Below are positions 1 through 7,244 of a stretch of 10,364 nt of DNA, in pieces. Every line of letters starts with the position of its first letter. The stretch's first letter is position 1. The notes beneath the pieces are model-generated. The model had not been told where the DNA came from. It saw only the letters and a list, made by a program, of their open reading frames with translations, and made no database searches. The stretch is from an uncultured Eubacterium sp. Its GTDB lineage: Bacteria; Bacillota; Clostridia; Lachnospirales; Lachnospiraceae. Position numbers and translations under genes: made by a program. The stretch covers positions 1-10,364 of the forward strand of contig CAKREC010000057.1 in the NCBI GenBank assembly GCA_934316925.1. The letters are read 5' to 3'.

Positions 1-612
1 TATCCTAATTTGAATGGAGGAATATTGCTTGTGATAAGTGATATTTTTGACATATTAGGAAGAATAGCTTTCCCGATCTTTATATTTTTATTGATAGAAG
101 GCTATTTCAGAACGACAAACAGATGGAAATATTTAGGAATGCTTCTTTTGTTTGGGGTAATTTCAGAAATTCCATTTGATATGTTTACAACGGCATCCTG
201 TTTTGAGCCGAATTGGAATAATATTATGTTCACATTGGCTTTAGTACTCGTTATCATTTGGATCATAGATACATTAAAAGAAAAAATGGCGGTACGCTGG
301 CGCATATTATGGTATTTCATTTCCGCCGTAATCGTGGGAGCCGGATGCCTGGGTGCGATGATACTGGGATTGGATTATGAGTATCATGCAGTCTTAATTG
401 GGTATTTTTTATATATTTTTCATGAAAAACCTGTTTTGGCAATTCCATTTTGCTTTTTGGCTATGTTTAAAGAACCGTGGGCGTTATTGGGATTTGGATT
501 AACTCTTACATATAATGGAGAACGGGGAAGGCAGAATAAGATTGTAAATTATTTGTTTTATCCAGTGCATCTTTTCGCTCTGGGTATGATAAGAATGTAC
601 TTTGGATTTTAA
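1..612 (+). CDS. TraX family membrane protein, 5'-truncated by the window edge
   Basis: The frame is open from base 1 to the TAA at 610-612, giving 203 visible residues. A TTG at 10-12 could act as a start, but TraX relatives have an earlier N-terminal helix, so I read the gene as beginning upstream of the window. Visible residues 20-25 are GRIAFP, followed by a hydrophobic stretch, an EGY and an RTTNRWKY segment, then ISEIPFD. This order is typical of the TraX family, named after the F-plasmid pilin acetylase and common as chromosomal copies in Clostridia. Several further hydrophobic segments (about residues 74-88, 102-122, 130-140 and 145-165) indicate a polytopic membrane protein. The chromosomal homologues have no settled function, and acyl transfer to a surface component is only inferred from the name-giving member. 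It is AT-richer than the genes to its right and is not obviously co-transcribed with them. Confidence 0.75.
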   Translation, partial: YPNLNGGILLVISDIFDILGRIAFPIFIFLLIEGYFRTTNRWKYLGMLLLFGVISEIPFDMFTTASCFEPNWNNIMFTLALVLVIIWIIDTLKEKMAVRWRILWYFISAVIVGAGCLGAMILGLDYEYHAVLIGYFLYIFHEKPVLAIPFCFLAMFKEPWALLGFGLTLTYNGERGRQNKIVNYLFYPVHLFALGMIRMYFGF

Positions 613-637
613 TATTATTAAAAAATTAGAATGACGA

Positions 638-991
638 CGAATAGAAGAAATTGGCACAATACCGGAAGAAATAAGGATGAAGATTAGTGAAGATTTGGTA
701 TAAGGCGAGGGGGAGCATAGGAATGAATCATTAAATGAAGCTTTAAAAAATATTCTTGCAGCCACTTATTTCTTACAAATTAATAGTTCATCTAACTGGC
801 GTTGGAGATCAGAAACAGATTCTGTAGAAGAGTTTGCGGATGATTCCAATGCCTTTGCTATTTTGAATGGCAACGGTGGACTTCATGTTGCAACGAAATG
901 TGGTGTGTTCAAGGGCAAAACGAAAGCGGTATATGTTGACCGTATATTGAAATGGTACATACGTAAATACTGCATAATCAATAATAATTAA
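638..991 (+). pseudogene. Unrecognised decayed reading frame between TraX and ychF
   Basis: One frame is open from 704 to the TAA at 989-991, 95 sense codons, in AT-rich DNA. It has no ATG, GTG or TTG until a TTG at 863. The same frame is also open upstream from 635 to 700 and is interrupted only by a TAA at 701-703. Joined, it reads like soluble protein: an acidic segment rich in E and I before the stop, then an amphipathic stretch (NESLNEALKNILAATYFL), an aromatic-rich NWRWRSE segment, and a basic C-terminus ending near 988. I do not recognise a family. The single in-frame stop and lack of a start suggest a broken gene, but a chance open frame is possible. The rest of 613-1180 holds only the ychF promoter and leader. 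Confidence 0.35.
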
Positions 992-1060
992 TACGGATTC
1001 TGTTATACAATTCCGTTTATTTTATACGATTCTAAGTCCTGGCAGATTGAAATATAGGAT

Positions 1061-1089
1061 TTTACATTTCCCCCCTTTTATGCTATGAT
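1061..1089 (+). promoter_or_regulatory. Sigma-A-type promoter for ychF-lgt
   Basis: TTTACA at 1061-1066 is separated by 17 bp from TATGAT at 1084-1089. Each hexamer matches the consensus at five of six positions and the spacer is ideal. Transcription would start near 1096, leaving a leader of about 85 nt before the ychF ATG. I see no convincing riboswitch or attenuator in that leader; a 6-bp inverted repeat (TTGCAG and CTGCAA) is too weak and widely spaced to call. Confidence 0.7.
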
Positions 1090-1180
1090 TAAATTTGAGT
1101 TTTGCAGGTTATTTATAAAGAAATCGACCAAACTGCAAGGCTCATAAAATCAAGGCTTACAAGAAAGGAAAGATAGAGCT

Positions 1181-2281
1181 ATGAAACTCGGAATCGTTGG
1201 GTTACCCAATGTTGGAAAAAGTACATTATTCAATTCATTAACAAAGGCAGGAGCAGCAGAGGCTGCGAACTATCCATTCTGCACGATCGAGCCAAATGTT
1301 GGTGTCGTTGCTGTGCCGGATGAGAGACTGGATGTGTTGACCAAGATGCACAACTCCAAGAAGACCGTGCCTGCAGTGATCGAATTTGTAGATATTGCCG
1401 GACTGGTAAAAGGAGCCTCCAAAGGAGAAGGACTGGGAAATCAGTTTTTAGCTAATATTCGTGAAGTCGATGCGATCGTGCATGTGGTCCGTTGTTTTGA
1501 GGATACCAATATTGTGCATGTAGACGGTTCGATCGATCCGCTCAGAGATATTGAGACGATCAACCTGGAACTGATCTTCTCGGATGTAGAGATTTTAGAT
1601 CGCCGTATTGCCAAATCGGCAAGAGGTGCGAACAATGATAAGAAGCTTGCAAAAGAAGTTGAGATGCTGAAACGGCTGAAGGCATTTTTGGAAGATGGCA
1701 ACATGGCAAAGAATTTTGAACTGGAAGATGAAGATGAAGAAGGCTGGTTCAATGAGTACAATCTGCTGACTGCCAAACCAGTGATCTATGCTGCCAATGT
1801 AGCAGAAGATGATTTGGCGGATGATGGTGCAACCAATGAACAGGTAGCAAAAGTCCGTGAATTTGCAAAGCAGGAAAATTCTGAAGTGTTTGTTATTTGT
1901 GCTCAGATCGAGCAGGAGATTGCAGAACTGGATGATGATGAGAAAAAGATGTTTTTAGAGGATCTTGGTCTGAAAGAATCCGGACTGGAAAAACTGATCC
2001 GTGCAAGTTATCGTTTGCTGGGTCTTATCAGTTATCTGACAACCGGACCGGATGAAACCAGAGCATGGACGATCACGAAAGGCACGAAGGCACCACAGGC
2101 AGCAGGAAAGATCCATACGGATTTTGAACGTGGATTTATCCGTGCAGAAGTTGTCAGCTATGACAACCTTGTGGAGCAGGGAAGCGAAAATGCGGCGAAA
2201 GAAAAAGGCCTGGTTCGCTCGGAAGGAAAAGAATATGTTGTGCAGGATGGCGATGTGATCTTATTCCGTTTTAATGTATAA
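1181..2281 (+). CDS. ychF: Redox-regulated ATPase YchF (Obg-family P-loop protein)
   Basis: This 366-residue protein has the length and layout of YchF/OLA1, a cytosolic, ribosome-associated member of the Obg family that prefers ATP to GTP. The P-loop is GLPNVGKS at residues 7-14, and the switch motif DIAG is at 71-74, followed by the glycine-rich KGASKGEGLGNQFL. The usual NKxD specificity motif is replaced by NVAE at 206-209, the change that marks YchF and explains ATP preference. Residues about 128-180 form the charged helical insert, and about 283-366 the C-terminal TGS domain. The start ATG follows an AGAAAGGAAAG purine run at a reasonable distance. YchF is linked to translation and oxidative stress in other bacteria; that role is from family knowledge. 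lgt follows after 24 nt and is probably co-transcribed. The gene is intact. Confidence 0.97.
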   Translation: MKLGIVGLPNVGKSTLFNSLTKAGAAEAANYPFCTIEPNVGVVAVPDERLDVLTKMHNSKKTVPAVIEFVDIAGLVKGASKGEGLGNQFLANIREVDAIVHVVRCFEDTNIVHVDGSIDPLRDIETINLELIFSDVEILDRRIAKSARGANNDKKLAKEVEMLKRLKAFLEDGNMAKNFELEDEDEEGWFNEYNLLTAKPVIYAANVAEDDLADDGATNEQVAKVREFAKQENSEVFVICAQIEQEIAELDDDEKKMFLEDLGLKESGLEKLIRASYRLLGLISYLTTGPDETRAWTITKGTKAPQAAGKIHTDFERGFIRAEVVSYDNLVEQGSENAAKEKGLVRSEGKEYVVQDGDVILFRFNV

Positions 2282-2293
2282 GGACGAGTGTTC

Positions 2294-2300
2294 AGGAGGT
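2294..2300 (+). promoter_or_regulatory. Ribosome binding site that sets the lgt start
   Basis: AGGAGGT lies five bases before ATG 2306. It sits inside the longer open frame that begins with GTG 2288, so the GTG cannot be the main start and the ATG is preferred. Confidence 0.85.
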
Positions 2301-2305
2301 ACGAT

Positions 2306-3181
2306 ATGAGTGGAGCAGATATAGCATTTCCGCATATTGGGGTGTATATTTCCTCGCTATCCAAGGGAATTACGATCGGTGGTTTTACGATTGCATTTTA
2401 CGGGATCATTATTGCCTGTGGCATGCTGGCGGGACTTTTGCTGGTGAAATATCTGGCAAAGAAAAGCGGGCAGTCACCGGAACTGTATATGGATTTTGCG
2501 ATCTGGGCGATCATTTTTTCATTACTTGGAGCGCGGTTGTATTATGTAGCATTCAGCTGGGACTACTACAAAGACCATTTGACGGAGATCTTTAATACGC
2601 GCGGTGGCGGTATGGCGATCTTTGGCGGAGTGATCGTGGCGGTGATCACAGCGATTGTATTTTGTAAAAAGAGGAAGTACAGCTTTGCTTTATTTGCGGA
2701 TACTGCTGTTCCGGGATTGCTGATCGGACAGATCATTGGACGATATGGCAATTTTGTAAACCGGGAGGCATTTGGCGAGTACACGGACTCTTTCTTTGCG
2801 ATGAGACTGAAAGTGAGTCAGGTAAATCCGGACAACATCACGGATGCCATGAGGTCACATATGACTACCGCAGATGGGATTCAGTACATACAGGTTCATC
2901 CCACATTTTTCTATGAATCCATGTGGAATATTGGTGTGCTGATCGTGGCACTGATCTATTGGAAACATAAAAAACAGGATGGACAGATCATTTTGATCTA
3001 TTTGATCGGATATGGGATTGGAAGATGTCTGATCGAAGGACTCCGCACGGATCAGCTGCAGATTGGAAACACGGGAATTGCTGTGTCACAGGTTCTTGCC
3101 GGTGTGATCGCAGTGGCTGGCGTGGTGATCTGGATCGTGCGTGCCAGGATGCAAAAACGTGTCAGTCAACCGGAAAATTAA
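2306..3181 (+). CDS. lgt: Prolipoprotein diacylglyceryl transferase Lgt
   Basis: Lgt moves a diacylglyceryl group from phosphatidylglycerol to the lipobox cysteine of prolipoproteins in the cytoplasmic membrane, the first step of lipoprotein maturation. With the ATG chosen by its ribosome binding site the protein is 291 residues, normal for the family. The Lgt signature GRYGNFVNREAFG is at 145-157, containing the equivalents of E. coli R143 (R146), N146 (N149) and G154 (G157). HPTFFYES begins at 198, and GYGIGRCLIEGLR at 235-247 carries counterparts of Y235, R239 and E243. About seven hydrophobic segments are visible, the first at about 28-48 and the last at about 259-279. The position of E. 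coli H103 is phenylalanine here (F106 in GGMAIFGG). It lies 24 nt after ychF and is followed by a terminator, so the two form a short operon. Confidence 0.95.
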   Translation: MSGADIAFPHIGVYISSLSKGITIGGFTIAFYGIIIACGMLAGLLLVKYLAKKSGQSPELYMDFAIWAIIFSLLGARLYYVAFSWDYYKDHLTEIFNTRGGGMAIFGGVIVAVITAIVFCKKRKYSFALFADTAVPGLLIGQIIGRYGNFVNREAFGEYTDSFFAMRLKVSQVNPDNITDAMRSHMTTADGIQYIQVHPTFFYESMWNIGVLIVALIYWKHKKQDGQIILIYLIGYGIGRCLIEGLRTDQLQIGNTGIAVSQVLAGVIAVAGVVIWIVRARMQKRVSQPEN

Positions 3182-3202
3182 ATAAAAGACTTGAAAAAAG
3201 AT

Positions 3203-3243
3203 AAGAAACTATTGTTTGGATAAAGGCAATAGTTTCTTTTTAT
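3203..3243 (+). terminator. Intrinsic terminator after lgt
   Basis: GAAACTATTG at 3205-3214 and CAATAGTTTC at 3227-3236 form a perfect 10-bp stem, extendable by two A-T pairs, around a 12-nt loop. A T-rich tail follows directly. It lies 23 nt past the lgt stop and separates the ychF-lgt unit from the dcw cluster. The stem is A/T-rich, so it may be less efficient than a GC-rich terminator. Confidence 0.88.
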
Positions 3244-3249
3244 TTTATA

Positions 3250-3296
3250 TTTTTTTATGAAATAGGCTCTTTTTTTGTGAAATCTGGACTTTTTTT
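3250..3296. repeat. Three phased T7 tracts, 20 bp apart
   Basis: Runs of seven T occupy 3250-3256, 3270-3276 and 3290-3296, exactly 20 bp apart. The first two 20-bp units also share TGAAAT after the tract and agree at 15 of 20 positions; the third unit is diverged after its tract. The last run ends one base before the candidate -35 of the mraZ promoter. A-tracts repeated at about two helical turns are known to bend DNA and can serve as UP-like elements; that role is inferred here. Confidence 0.6.
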
Positions 3297-3297
3297 C

Positions 3298-3326
3298 TTG
3301 CATATTCCCAATATATCATGTAATAT
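3298..3326 (+). promoter_or_regulatory. Candidate promoter of the mraZ/dcw operon
   Basis: TTGCAT at 3298-3303 and TAATAT at 3321-3326 are 17 bp apart. The hexamers are only partial matches (three and four of six), but the spacing is ideal and the T-rich flank may help RNA polymerase. The predicted start near 3333 would fall at the first MraZ box, the right geometry for repression. Confidence 0.55.
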
Positions 3327-3333
3327 AGAGATA

Positions 3334-3371
3334 AAAGTGGAGGAAAGTGGAGTAAAAGTGTCACAAAGTGG
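3334..3371 (+). promoter_or_regulatory. MraZ operator: four AAAGTG boxes
   Basis: AAAGTG occurs at 3334-3339, 3344-3349, 3355-3360 and 3365-3370; boxes 1, 2 and 4 continue with G and box 3 with T. The steps are 10, 11 and 10 bp, so all boxes lie on about the same DNA face. MraZ is known to repress its own operon by binding direct repeats of this kind near the mraZ promoter: TGGGN repeats in E. coli and AAAGTG-type repeats in mycoplasmas, both at about 10-bp period. The array ends 42 nt before the mraZ ATG. The extra base between boxes 2 and 3 and the presence of four rather than three boxes are worth noting. Confidence 0.85.
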
Positions 3372-3413
3372 TGCAAAATTTCCTTTTCTCTATTACGGAA
3401 GTTGGTGAGAATT

Positions 3414-3842
3414 ATGTTTATGGGCACATATGAGCACGGACTTGACACCAAGGGACGAGTGATCATCCCGGCCAAGCTTCGTGACGAATTAGGGGAATCT
3501 TTTGTAGTCACATTAGGTTTAGACGGCTGCCTGTTTGCATACCCTCAGGATGAGTGGCAGGTTTTCATCAATAAGTTAAACGAACTTCCGGGCAACAAGG
3601 AAGGGCGTAAGTTACTGAGACACTTTTCAGCCAATGCGGCAGCGTGTGAAGTGGACAAGCAGGGAAGAGTTTTGATCCCGGCTAAGCTTCGCCAGTATGC
3701 AGGGCTGGAAAAAGATGTAGTTTTTGTGGGCGTATTATCTAAAATTGAGATCTGGAGCAAGAATCGTTGGGAAGACTGTGACGGATATGATGATATTGAG
3801 GATATCGCAGAGCATATGTCAGAGTTTGGCTTGAATTTCTAA
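3414..3842 (+). CDS. mraZ: Transcriptional regulator MraZ
   Basis: MraZ is an AbrB-fold DNA-binding protein encoded first in most dcw clusters, where it forms a ring and represses its own operon. The protein is 142 residues, as usual, and contains the family's internal duplication: [13 protein letters not shown] at 11-23 and [13 protein letters not shown] at 81-93. I chose ATG 3414, which gives the canonical MFMG N-terminus and has GGTGAG at 3404-3409 in front; the longer frame from TTG 3402 would add four residues and is less likely. Its probable operator lies directly upstream at 3334-3371, so autoregulation can be read from the sequence. rsmH follows 35 nt later in the same direction, the standard pair. 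Confidence 0.97.
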   Translation: MFMGTYEHGLDTKGRVIIPAKLRDELGESFVVTLGLDGCLFAYPQDEWQVFINKLNELPGNKEGRKLLRHFSANAAACEVDKQGRVLIPAKLRQYAGLEKDVVFVGVLSKIEIWSKNRWEDCDGYDDIEDIAEHMSEFGLNF

Positions 3843-3867
3843 GACTCAAAAAGAACTCGATAGGTAT

Positions 3868-3872
3868 GGAGG
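3868..3872 (+). promoter_or_regulatory. Ribosome binding site that sets the rsmH start
   Basis: GGAGG is five bases before ATG 3878. It overlaps the upstream in-frame ATG 3866, which itself has only a weak AGGT in front, so 3878 is the likely start and gives the canonical MEFKHxSVLLEE N-terminus. Confidence 0.8.
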
Positions 3873-3877
3873 CTTTT

Positions 3878-4825
3878 ATGGAATTTAAACATGTATCGGT
3901 TTTGCTGGAGGAAACAGTGGAATCACTGAATATCAAACCGGATGGCATCTACGTAGACGGTACATTGGGAGGAGCCGGACATTCCTATGAGATCTGTTCC
4001 CATCTCGGTGAGAATGGACGACTGATTGGATTCGATCAGGACAAGGACGCGATAGCGACAGCTTCTAAGAGGCTGGAGCCATTTGGCGAACGGGTTCAGA
4101 TCGTAAAAAGCAATTATGTCAACATGAAGTCAGTATTGCAGGAACTGGGTGTTACAGGAGTTGACGGTATTGTATTGGATCTCGGGGTTTCGTCTTATCA
4201 GTTGGACAATGCAGAACGGGGATTTTCCTATATGAGTGATGCCCCGCTTGATATGCGTATGGACCAGGAACAGGTATTATCGGCAAGAGATATTGTCAAC
4301 GAATATTCCGAAGAGGACTTATATCGTATCATCAAAGATTATGGAGAAGAGAGATTTGCCCGCAATATTGCAAGAAATATTGTAAAAGAGCGTCAGACAA
4401 AGCCGGTGGAGACGACCTTTGAATTGGTAGATATCATTCGAAGATCAATGCCTGCAAAAGCAAGAAATGGGAAAGGTCATCCGGCAAAACGCACATTTCA
4501 GGCGATCCGTATTGAGTGCAATCAGGAGTTGACGGTATTGCAGGAAGCATTGAATGACATGGTGGATCTTTTGAACGATGGAGGAAGACTGAGTATTATT
4601 ACCTTCCATTCATTAGAAGACCGTATGGTGAAAAATGCGTTCCGCAAACAGGAGAATCCATGCACCTGCCCACCTGATTTTCCAATCTGTACATGTGGGA
4701 AAAAATCAAAGGGGAAAGTGATCACCAGAAAACCGATTTTGCCGTCAGAAGAAGAGTTGGCGGTGAATTCCAGATCAAAGAGTGCTAAATTGAGAGTTTT
4801 TGAACGAAGGGGGATTGAAAAATAA
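3878..4825 (+). CDS. rsmH: 16S rRNA (cytosine(1402)-N(4))-methyltransferase RsmH (MraW)
   Basis: RsmH N4-methylates C1402 in the decoding centre of 16S rRNA using S-adenosylmethionine. The 315-residue protein begins [12 protein letters not shown], typical of the family. The SAM-binding motif [10 protein letters not shown] is at 27-36, with an acidic GFDQD at 51-55 for the ribose, and the catalytic-region [10 protein letters not shown] at 101-110. [21 protein letters not shown] (198-218) and ITFHSLEDR (241-249) are further signatures. An insert at 262-273 has four cysteines in a CxCx6CxC arrangement (C262, C264, C271, C273), which looks like a possible metal site and is absent from E. coli RsmH as I recall it. 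Its TAA overlaps the ATG of ftsL by one base, so translation of the two is probably coupled. Confidence 0.97.
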   Translation: MEFKHVSVLLEETVESLNIKPDGIYVDGTLGGAGHSYEICSHLGENGRLIGFDQDKDAIATASKRLEPFGERVQIVKSNYVNMKSVLQELGVTGVDGIVLDLGVSSYQLDNAERGFSYMSDAPLDMRMDQEQVLSARDIVNEYSEEDLYRIIKDYGEERFARNIARNIVKERQTKPVETTFELVDIIRRSMPAKARNGKGHPAKRTFQAIRIECNQELTVLQEALNDMVDLLNDGGRLSIITFHSLEDRMVKNAFRKQENPCTCPPDFPICTCGKKSKGKVITRKPILPSEEELAVNSRSKSAKLRVFERRGIEK

Positions 4826-5295
4826 TGGAGAAAGAAGGAACTTCATACATATATGGGAGTGCAGCCAGAGAGTTAGAACGACCGATCGAGAGACCATATT
4901 ACAATGATGCGGAAGAGTTCCGAAGAAGACAGCAGCAACGCAAACAGATCCAGAGACGTCCGAAGAGAAAACAAAAGTTAGATAAGGTGTCTTTACTGAT
5001 CACAATGATCACATTTGCTGCCGTTATGGTAGTCGGAGTTTCGTATATTCATTTGCAATTTCAGTCTACCTATCTGAGCAAAAATGTGGTAAAATTGAAA
5101 AAAGAAGTTGTGAATATGGAAAAAGAGAATCGGGCTGCTCTTGTTGATGTTGAAAGTTCTGTAAATTTAGAACAGATCTATGAGAAAGCAACAAAGGAAC
5201 TGGGTATGAAGGAAGCGACAGACGATCAGATTTATACATACAAAAGTCAGAAAAGCACTCAGGTAAGACAGCATGGCTCGATTCCGTCAGAATGA
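4825..5295 (+). CDS. ftsL: Cell division protein FtsL (bitopic divisome subunit)
   Basis: The 156-residue protein has one membrane span at about 55-76, preceded by a strongly basic cytoplasmic tail (RRRQQQRKQIQRRPKRKQK, about 33-51) and followed by a heptad-like coiled coil at about 80-127. That layout and the slot between rsmH and a class B PBP identify FtsL, which with the DivIC/FtsB-type partner recruits and activates the septal synthase. Sequence conservation in this family is low, so the call rests on topology and synteny. It is longer than B. subtilis FtsL (about 117 residues by memory), mostly through the N-terminal tail. The ATG overlaps the rsmH stop, with AAGGGGGA at 4807-4814 as the ribosome binding site. 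A general septum-formation initiator label would also fit. Confidence 0.8.
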   Translation: MEKEGTSYIYGSAARELERPIERPYYNDAEEFRRRQQQRKQIQRRPKRKQKLDKVSLLITMITFAAVMVVGVSYIHLQFQSTYLSKNVVKLKKEVVNMEKENRAALVDVESSVNLEQIYEKATKELGMKEATDDQIYTYKSQKSTQVRQHGSIPSE

Positions 5296-5298
5296 TAT

Positions 5299-5304
5299 AG
5301 GTGA
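5299..5304 (+). promoter_or_regulatory. Ribosome binding site that sets the first PBP start
   Basis: AGGTGA is five bases before ATG 5310. The site contains the in-frame GTG 5301-style start region and no good site precedes that GTG, so ATG 5310 is favoured. Confidence 0.7.
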
Positions 5305-5309
5305 AGAGA

Positions 5310-7181
5310 ATGGCTGATTACAATCGAAATGTGTATAACAACAGAAGATATGGCCGCAGGCGTAGGAAAAAGATGACAAGACGATTTACAAGGGAGATGA
5401 GATTTGCTTTGTTTTTCGTTTTTGTCGTCTTTTTGCTTGCTTTTGCCGCTTTGCTTGTGAAGATTTATTATCTGGATAAAAATGATGGAGACCGGTACCG
5501 GAAATCGGCACTGTCACAGCAGTCTTATACGAATACCGTTTTGAATTATCAAAGAGGGGCGATCAAGGATCGCAATGATACAACGTTGGCAGTCAGTATC
5601 CGCAAATACAATCTGGTATTGGAACCTCGTACGCTGCTCGTGGATGCGGAGAAAAAAGAGGCAACGATAACGGCGATCGTAGAACATTTTGGGATTGAAC
5701 GTCAGGTGTTGGAGGATGTGATCAGTAAGAAACCAAATTCCATGTATGAGCATATTGATGGATTGAAAGAACTGGATACCAAACTGGTCGAGGCGTTCAA
5801 AAAGAAAGCGGAAGAAAACAGCAACATAACAGGATTCTGGTTTGAAGAAACTTATACAAGAAATTATCCGCTGAACAATGTGGCATGTAATTTGGTTGGC
5901 TTTATGACGTCTGAAGACAAGGGCACATATGGCGTGGAAGAGAGTTACAACGATGTGCTGAGCGGAACGACTGGCAGAGAGTATGGTTATTTTGATTCCA
6001 ACATGAATCTGCAGCGCACGATCAAAGAGGCGAAAGACGGCAACTCGGTCGTGCTCACGATCGATGCAAATGTGCAGCAGATACTAGAGCAGCAGATTGC
6101 CAAATTCCAATCCGATGGTGTGGGTGCGAAAAATGTATCGGTTATGCTGATGAATCCGAAAAATGGAGAGATCTTAGCGATGGCATCCCAGAACCGGTTT
6201 AATCTCAATGATCCACAGTCGCTGTCGGAGATGTATACCGAACAGCAGATCAGTGCGATGTCGGATGAAGAGAAGAAAACAGCCCAGCTGGAGATGTGGT
6301 CTAATTTCTGCATCAGTTATGGATATGAGCCGGGTTCTACGTTTAAGCCATTTACGATCGCGGCCGCGATGGATGAGAATATCATCAATGAAAATTCCAC
6401 ATTCCAATGTAATGGTTATGTGAATGTTGCTGACCGGAAGATCCACTGCAGCAATCGTTCTGGCCATGGCACACTGGATCTTCGCCACAGTCTGATGCAG
6501 TCGTGCAACGCGGCGCTGATGTCGATCGGCATGGATCTTGGTAGAGATAAATTTTACAAATATGTACAATTGTATGGATTTGGACAGCGTACGGGAATCG
6601 ATCTTCCGGGAGAAACGTCCGGTCTTATCCATTCGCTGGATAAATTGAATACAGTAGAATTGGCGACCAGTAGTTTCGGACAGACGCAGACGGTCACGAT
6701 GGTTCAGATGCTGAGTGCATTTTCATCTCTGATCAATGGTGGAAATTATTACCAGCCCCATATTGTAAAGGAGATCCAGAACAGTGATGGCGATGTGGTC
6801 GAGACGATCGATCCGGTCGTTGTAAAAAAGACGACGACAGCGGACACTTCAGAAAAGATGAAAAGTTTTCTGTTGTCTACAGTGGAAGAAGGTACAGCGG
6901 CACCGGCACAGGTAAAAGGCTATGAGATCGGTGGAAAGACCGGTACAGCGGAAAAAAGTTCACGTGATAAGAAGAATTATATCGTATCTTTTATTGGATG
7001 TACTCCGGCATCAGATCCGGATGTAGCTATTTATGTAGTTATTGAGGAGCCACATGTAAAAGATCAGGCGCACAGTACGTATGCTACGGAATTTGCATCC
7101 AAGATCATGAAGAAAGTTCTCCCGTTTTTGGGACAGTACGCTTCAAAAGAAGAAAAAGATACAAAAAAGACAGAAAATTAA
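5310..7181 (+). CDS. ftsI: Class B penicillin-binding protein, FtsI/SpoVD type (first of tandem pair)
   Basis: This 623-residue monofunctional DD-transpeptidase cross-links peptidoglycan outside the membrane, most likely at the septum. A basic cytoplasmic tail (about 12-28) precedes one membrane anchor at about 31-54. The PBP dimerisation/pedestal domain begins near 80 (QRGAIKDRN). The transpeptidase domain carries the three catalytic motifs: STFK at 343-346 with S343 as nucleophile, SCN at 398-400 and KTGT at 543-546. The chain ends about 77 residues after KTGT, so there is no C-terminal PASTA domain, unlike B. subtilis PbpB and SpoVD. C380 and C399 are 19 residues apart, like the redox pair of B. 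subtilis SpoVD. Position directly after ftsL matches pbpB/ftsI, hence the symbol, but a sporulation role cannot be excluded. Start ATG 5310 is chosen over GTG 5301 by the ribosome binding site. Confidence 0.93.
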   Translation: MADYNRNVYNNRRYGRRRRKKMTRRFTREMRFALFFVFVVFLLAFAALLVKIYYLDKNDGDRYRKSALSQQSYTNTVLNYQRGAIKDRNDTTLAVSIRKYNLVLEPRTLLVDAEKKEATITAIVEHFGIERQVLEDVISKKPNSMYEHIDGLKELDTKLVEAFKKKAEENSNITGFWFEETYTRNYPLNNVACNLVGFMTSEDKGTYGVEESYNDVLSGTTGREYGYFDSNMNLQRTIKEAKDGNSVVLTIDANVQQILEQQIAKFQSDGVGAKNVSVMLMNPKNGEILAMASQNRFNLNDPQSLSEMYTEQQISAMSDEEKKTAQLEMWSNFCISYGYEPGSTFKPFTIAAAMDENIINENSTFQCNGYVNVADRKIHCSNRSGHGTLDLRHSLMQSCNAALMSIGMDLGRDKFYKYVQLYGFGQRTGIDLPGETSGLIHSLDKLNTVELATSSFGQTQTVTMVQMLSAFSSLINGGNYYQPHIVKEIQNSDGDVVETIDPVVVKKTTTADTSEKMKSFLLSTVEEGTAAPAQVKGYEIGGKTGTAEKSSRDKKNYIVSFIGCTPASDPDVAIYVVIEEPHVKDQAHSTYATEFASKIMKKVLPFLGQYASKEEKDTKKTEN

Positions 7182-7244
7182 AAACAAATCATAACCAAGG
7201 ATAAGTTGCAATAGATTATAGGGATGAGTATTCTGAGGTGGCTT

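Noticed and set aside
499..765. Minus-strand open frame of 88 codons at the end of TraX
   Set aside because: It overlaps the well-supported TraX C-terminus and has no recognisable features.
1105..1142. Inverted repeat TTGCAG and CTGCAA in the ychF leader
   Set aside because: Only six pairs closing a loop of over 20 nt; not enough for a regulatory RNA call.
1441..1776. Minus-strand open frame of 111 codons rich in serine
   Set aside because: The serine runs are the reverse of GAA/GAT-rich acidic codons in ychF, a typical shadow.
2288..2305. GTG start extending Lgt by six residues
   Set aside because: The AGGAGGT site lies inside this extension and points to ATG 2306.
6174..6632. Minus-strand open frame of 152 codons
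   Set aside because: It lies wholly opposite the first PBP gene, whose catalytic motifs are intact; no ribosome binding site or recognisable protein features support it.
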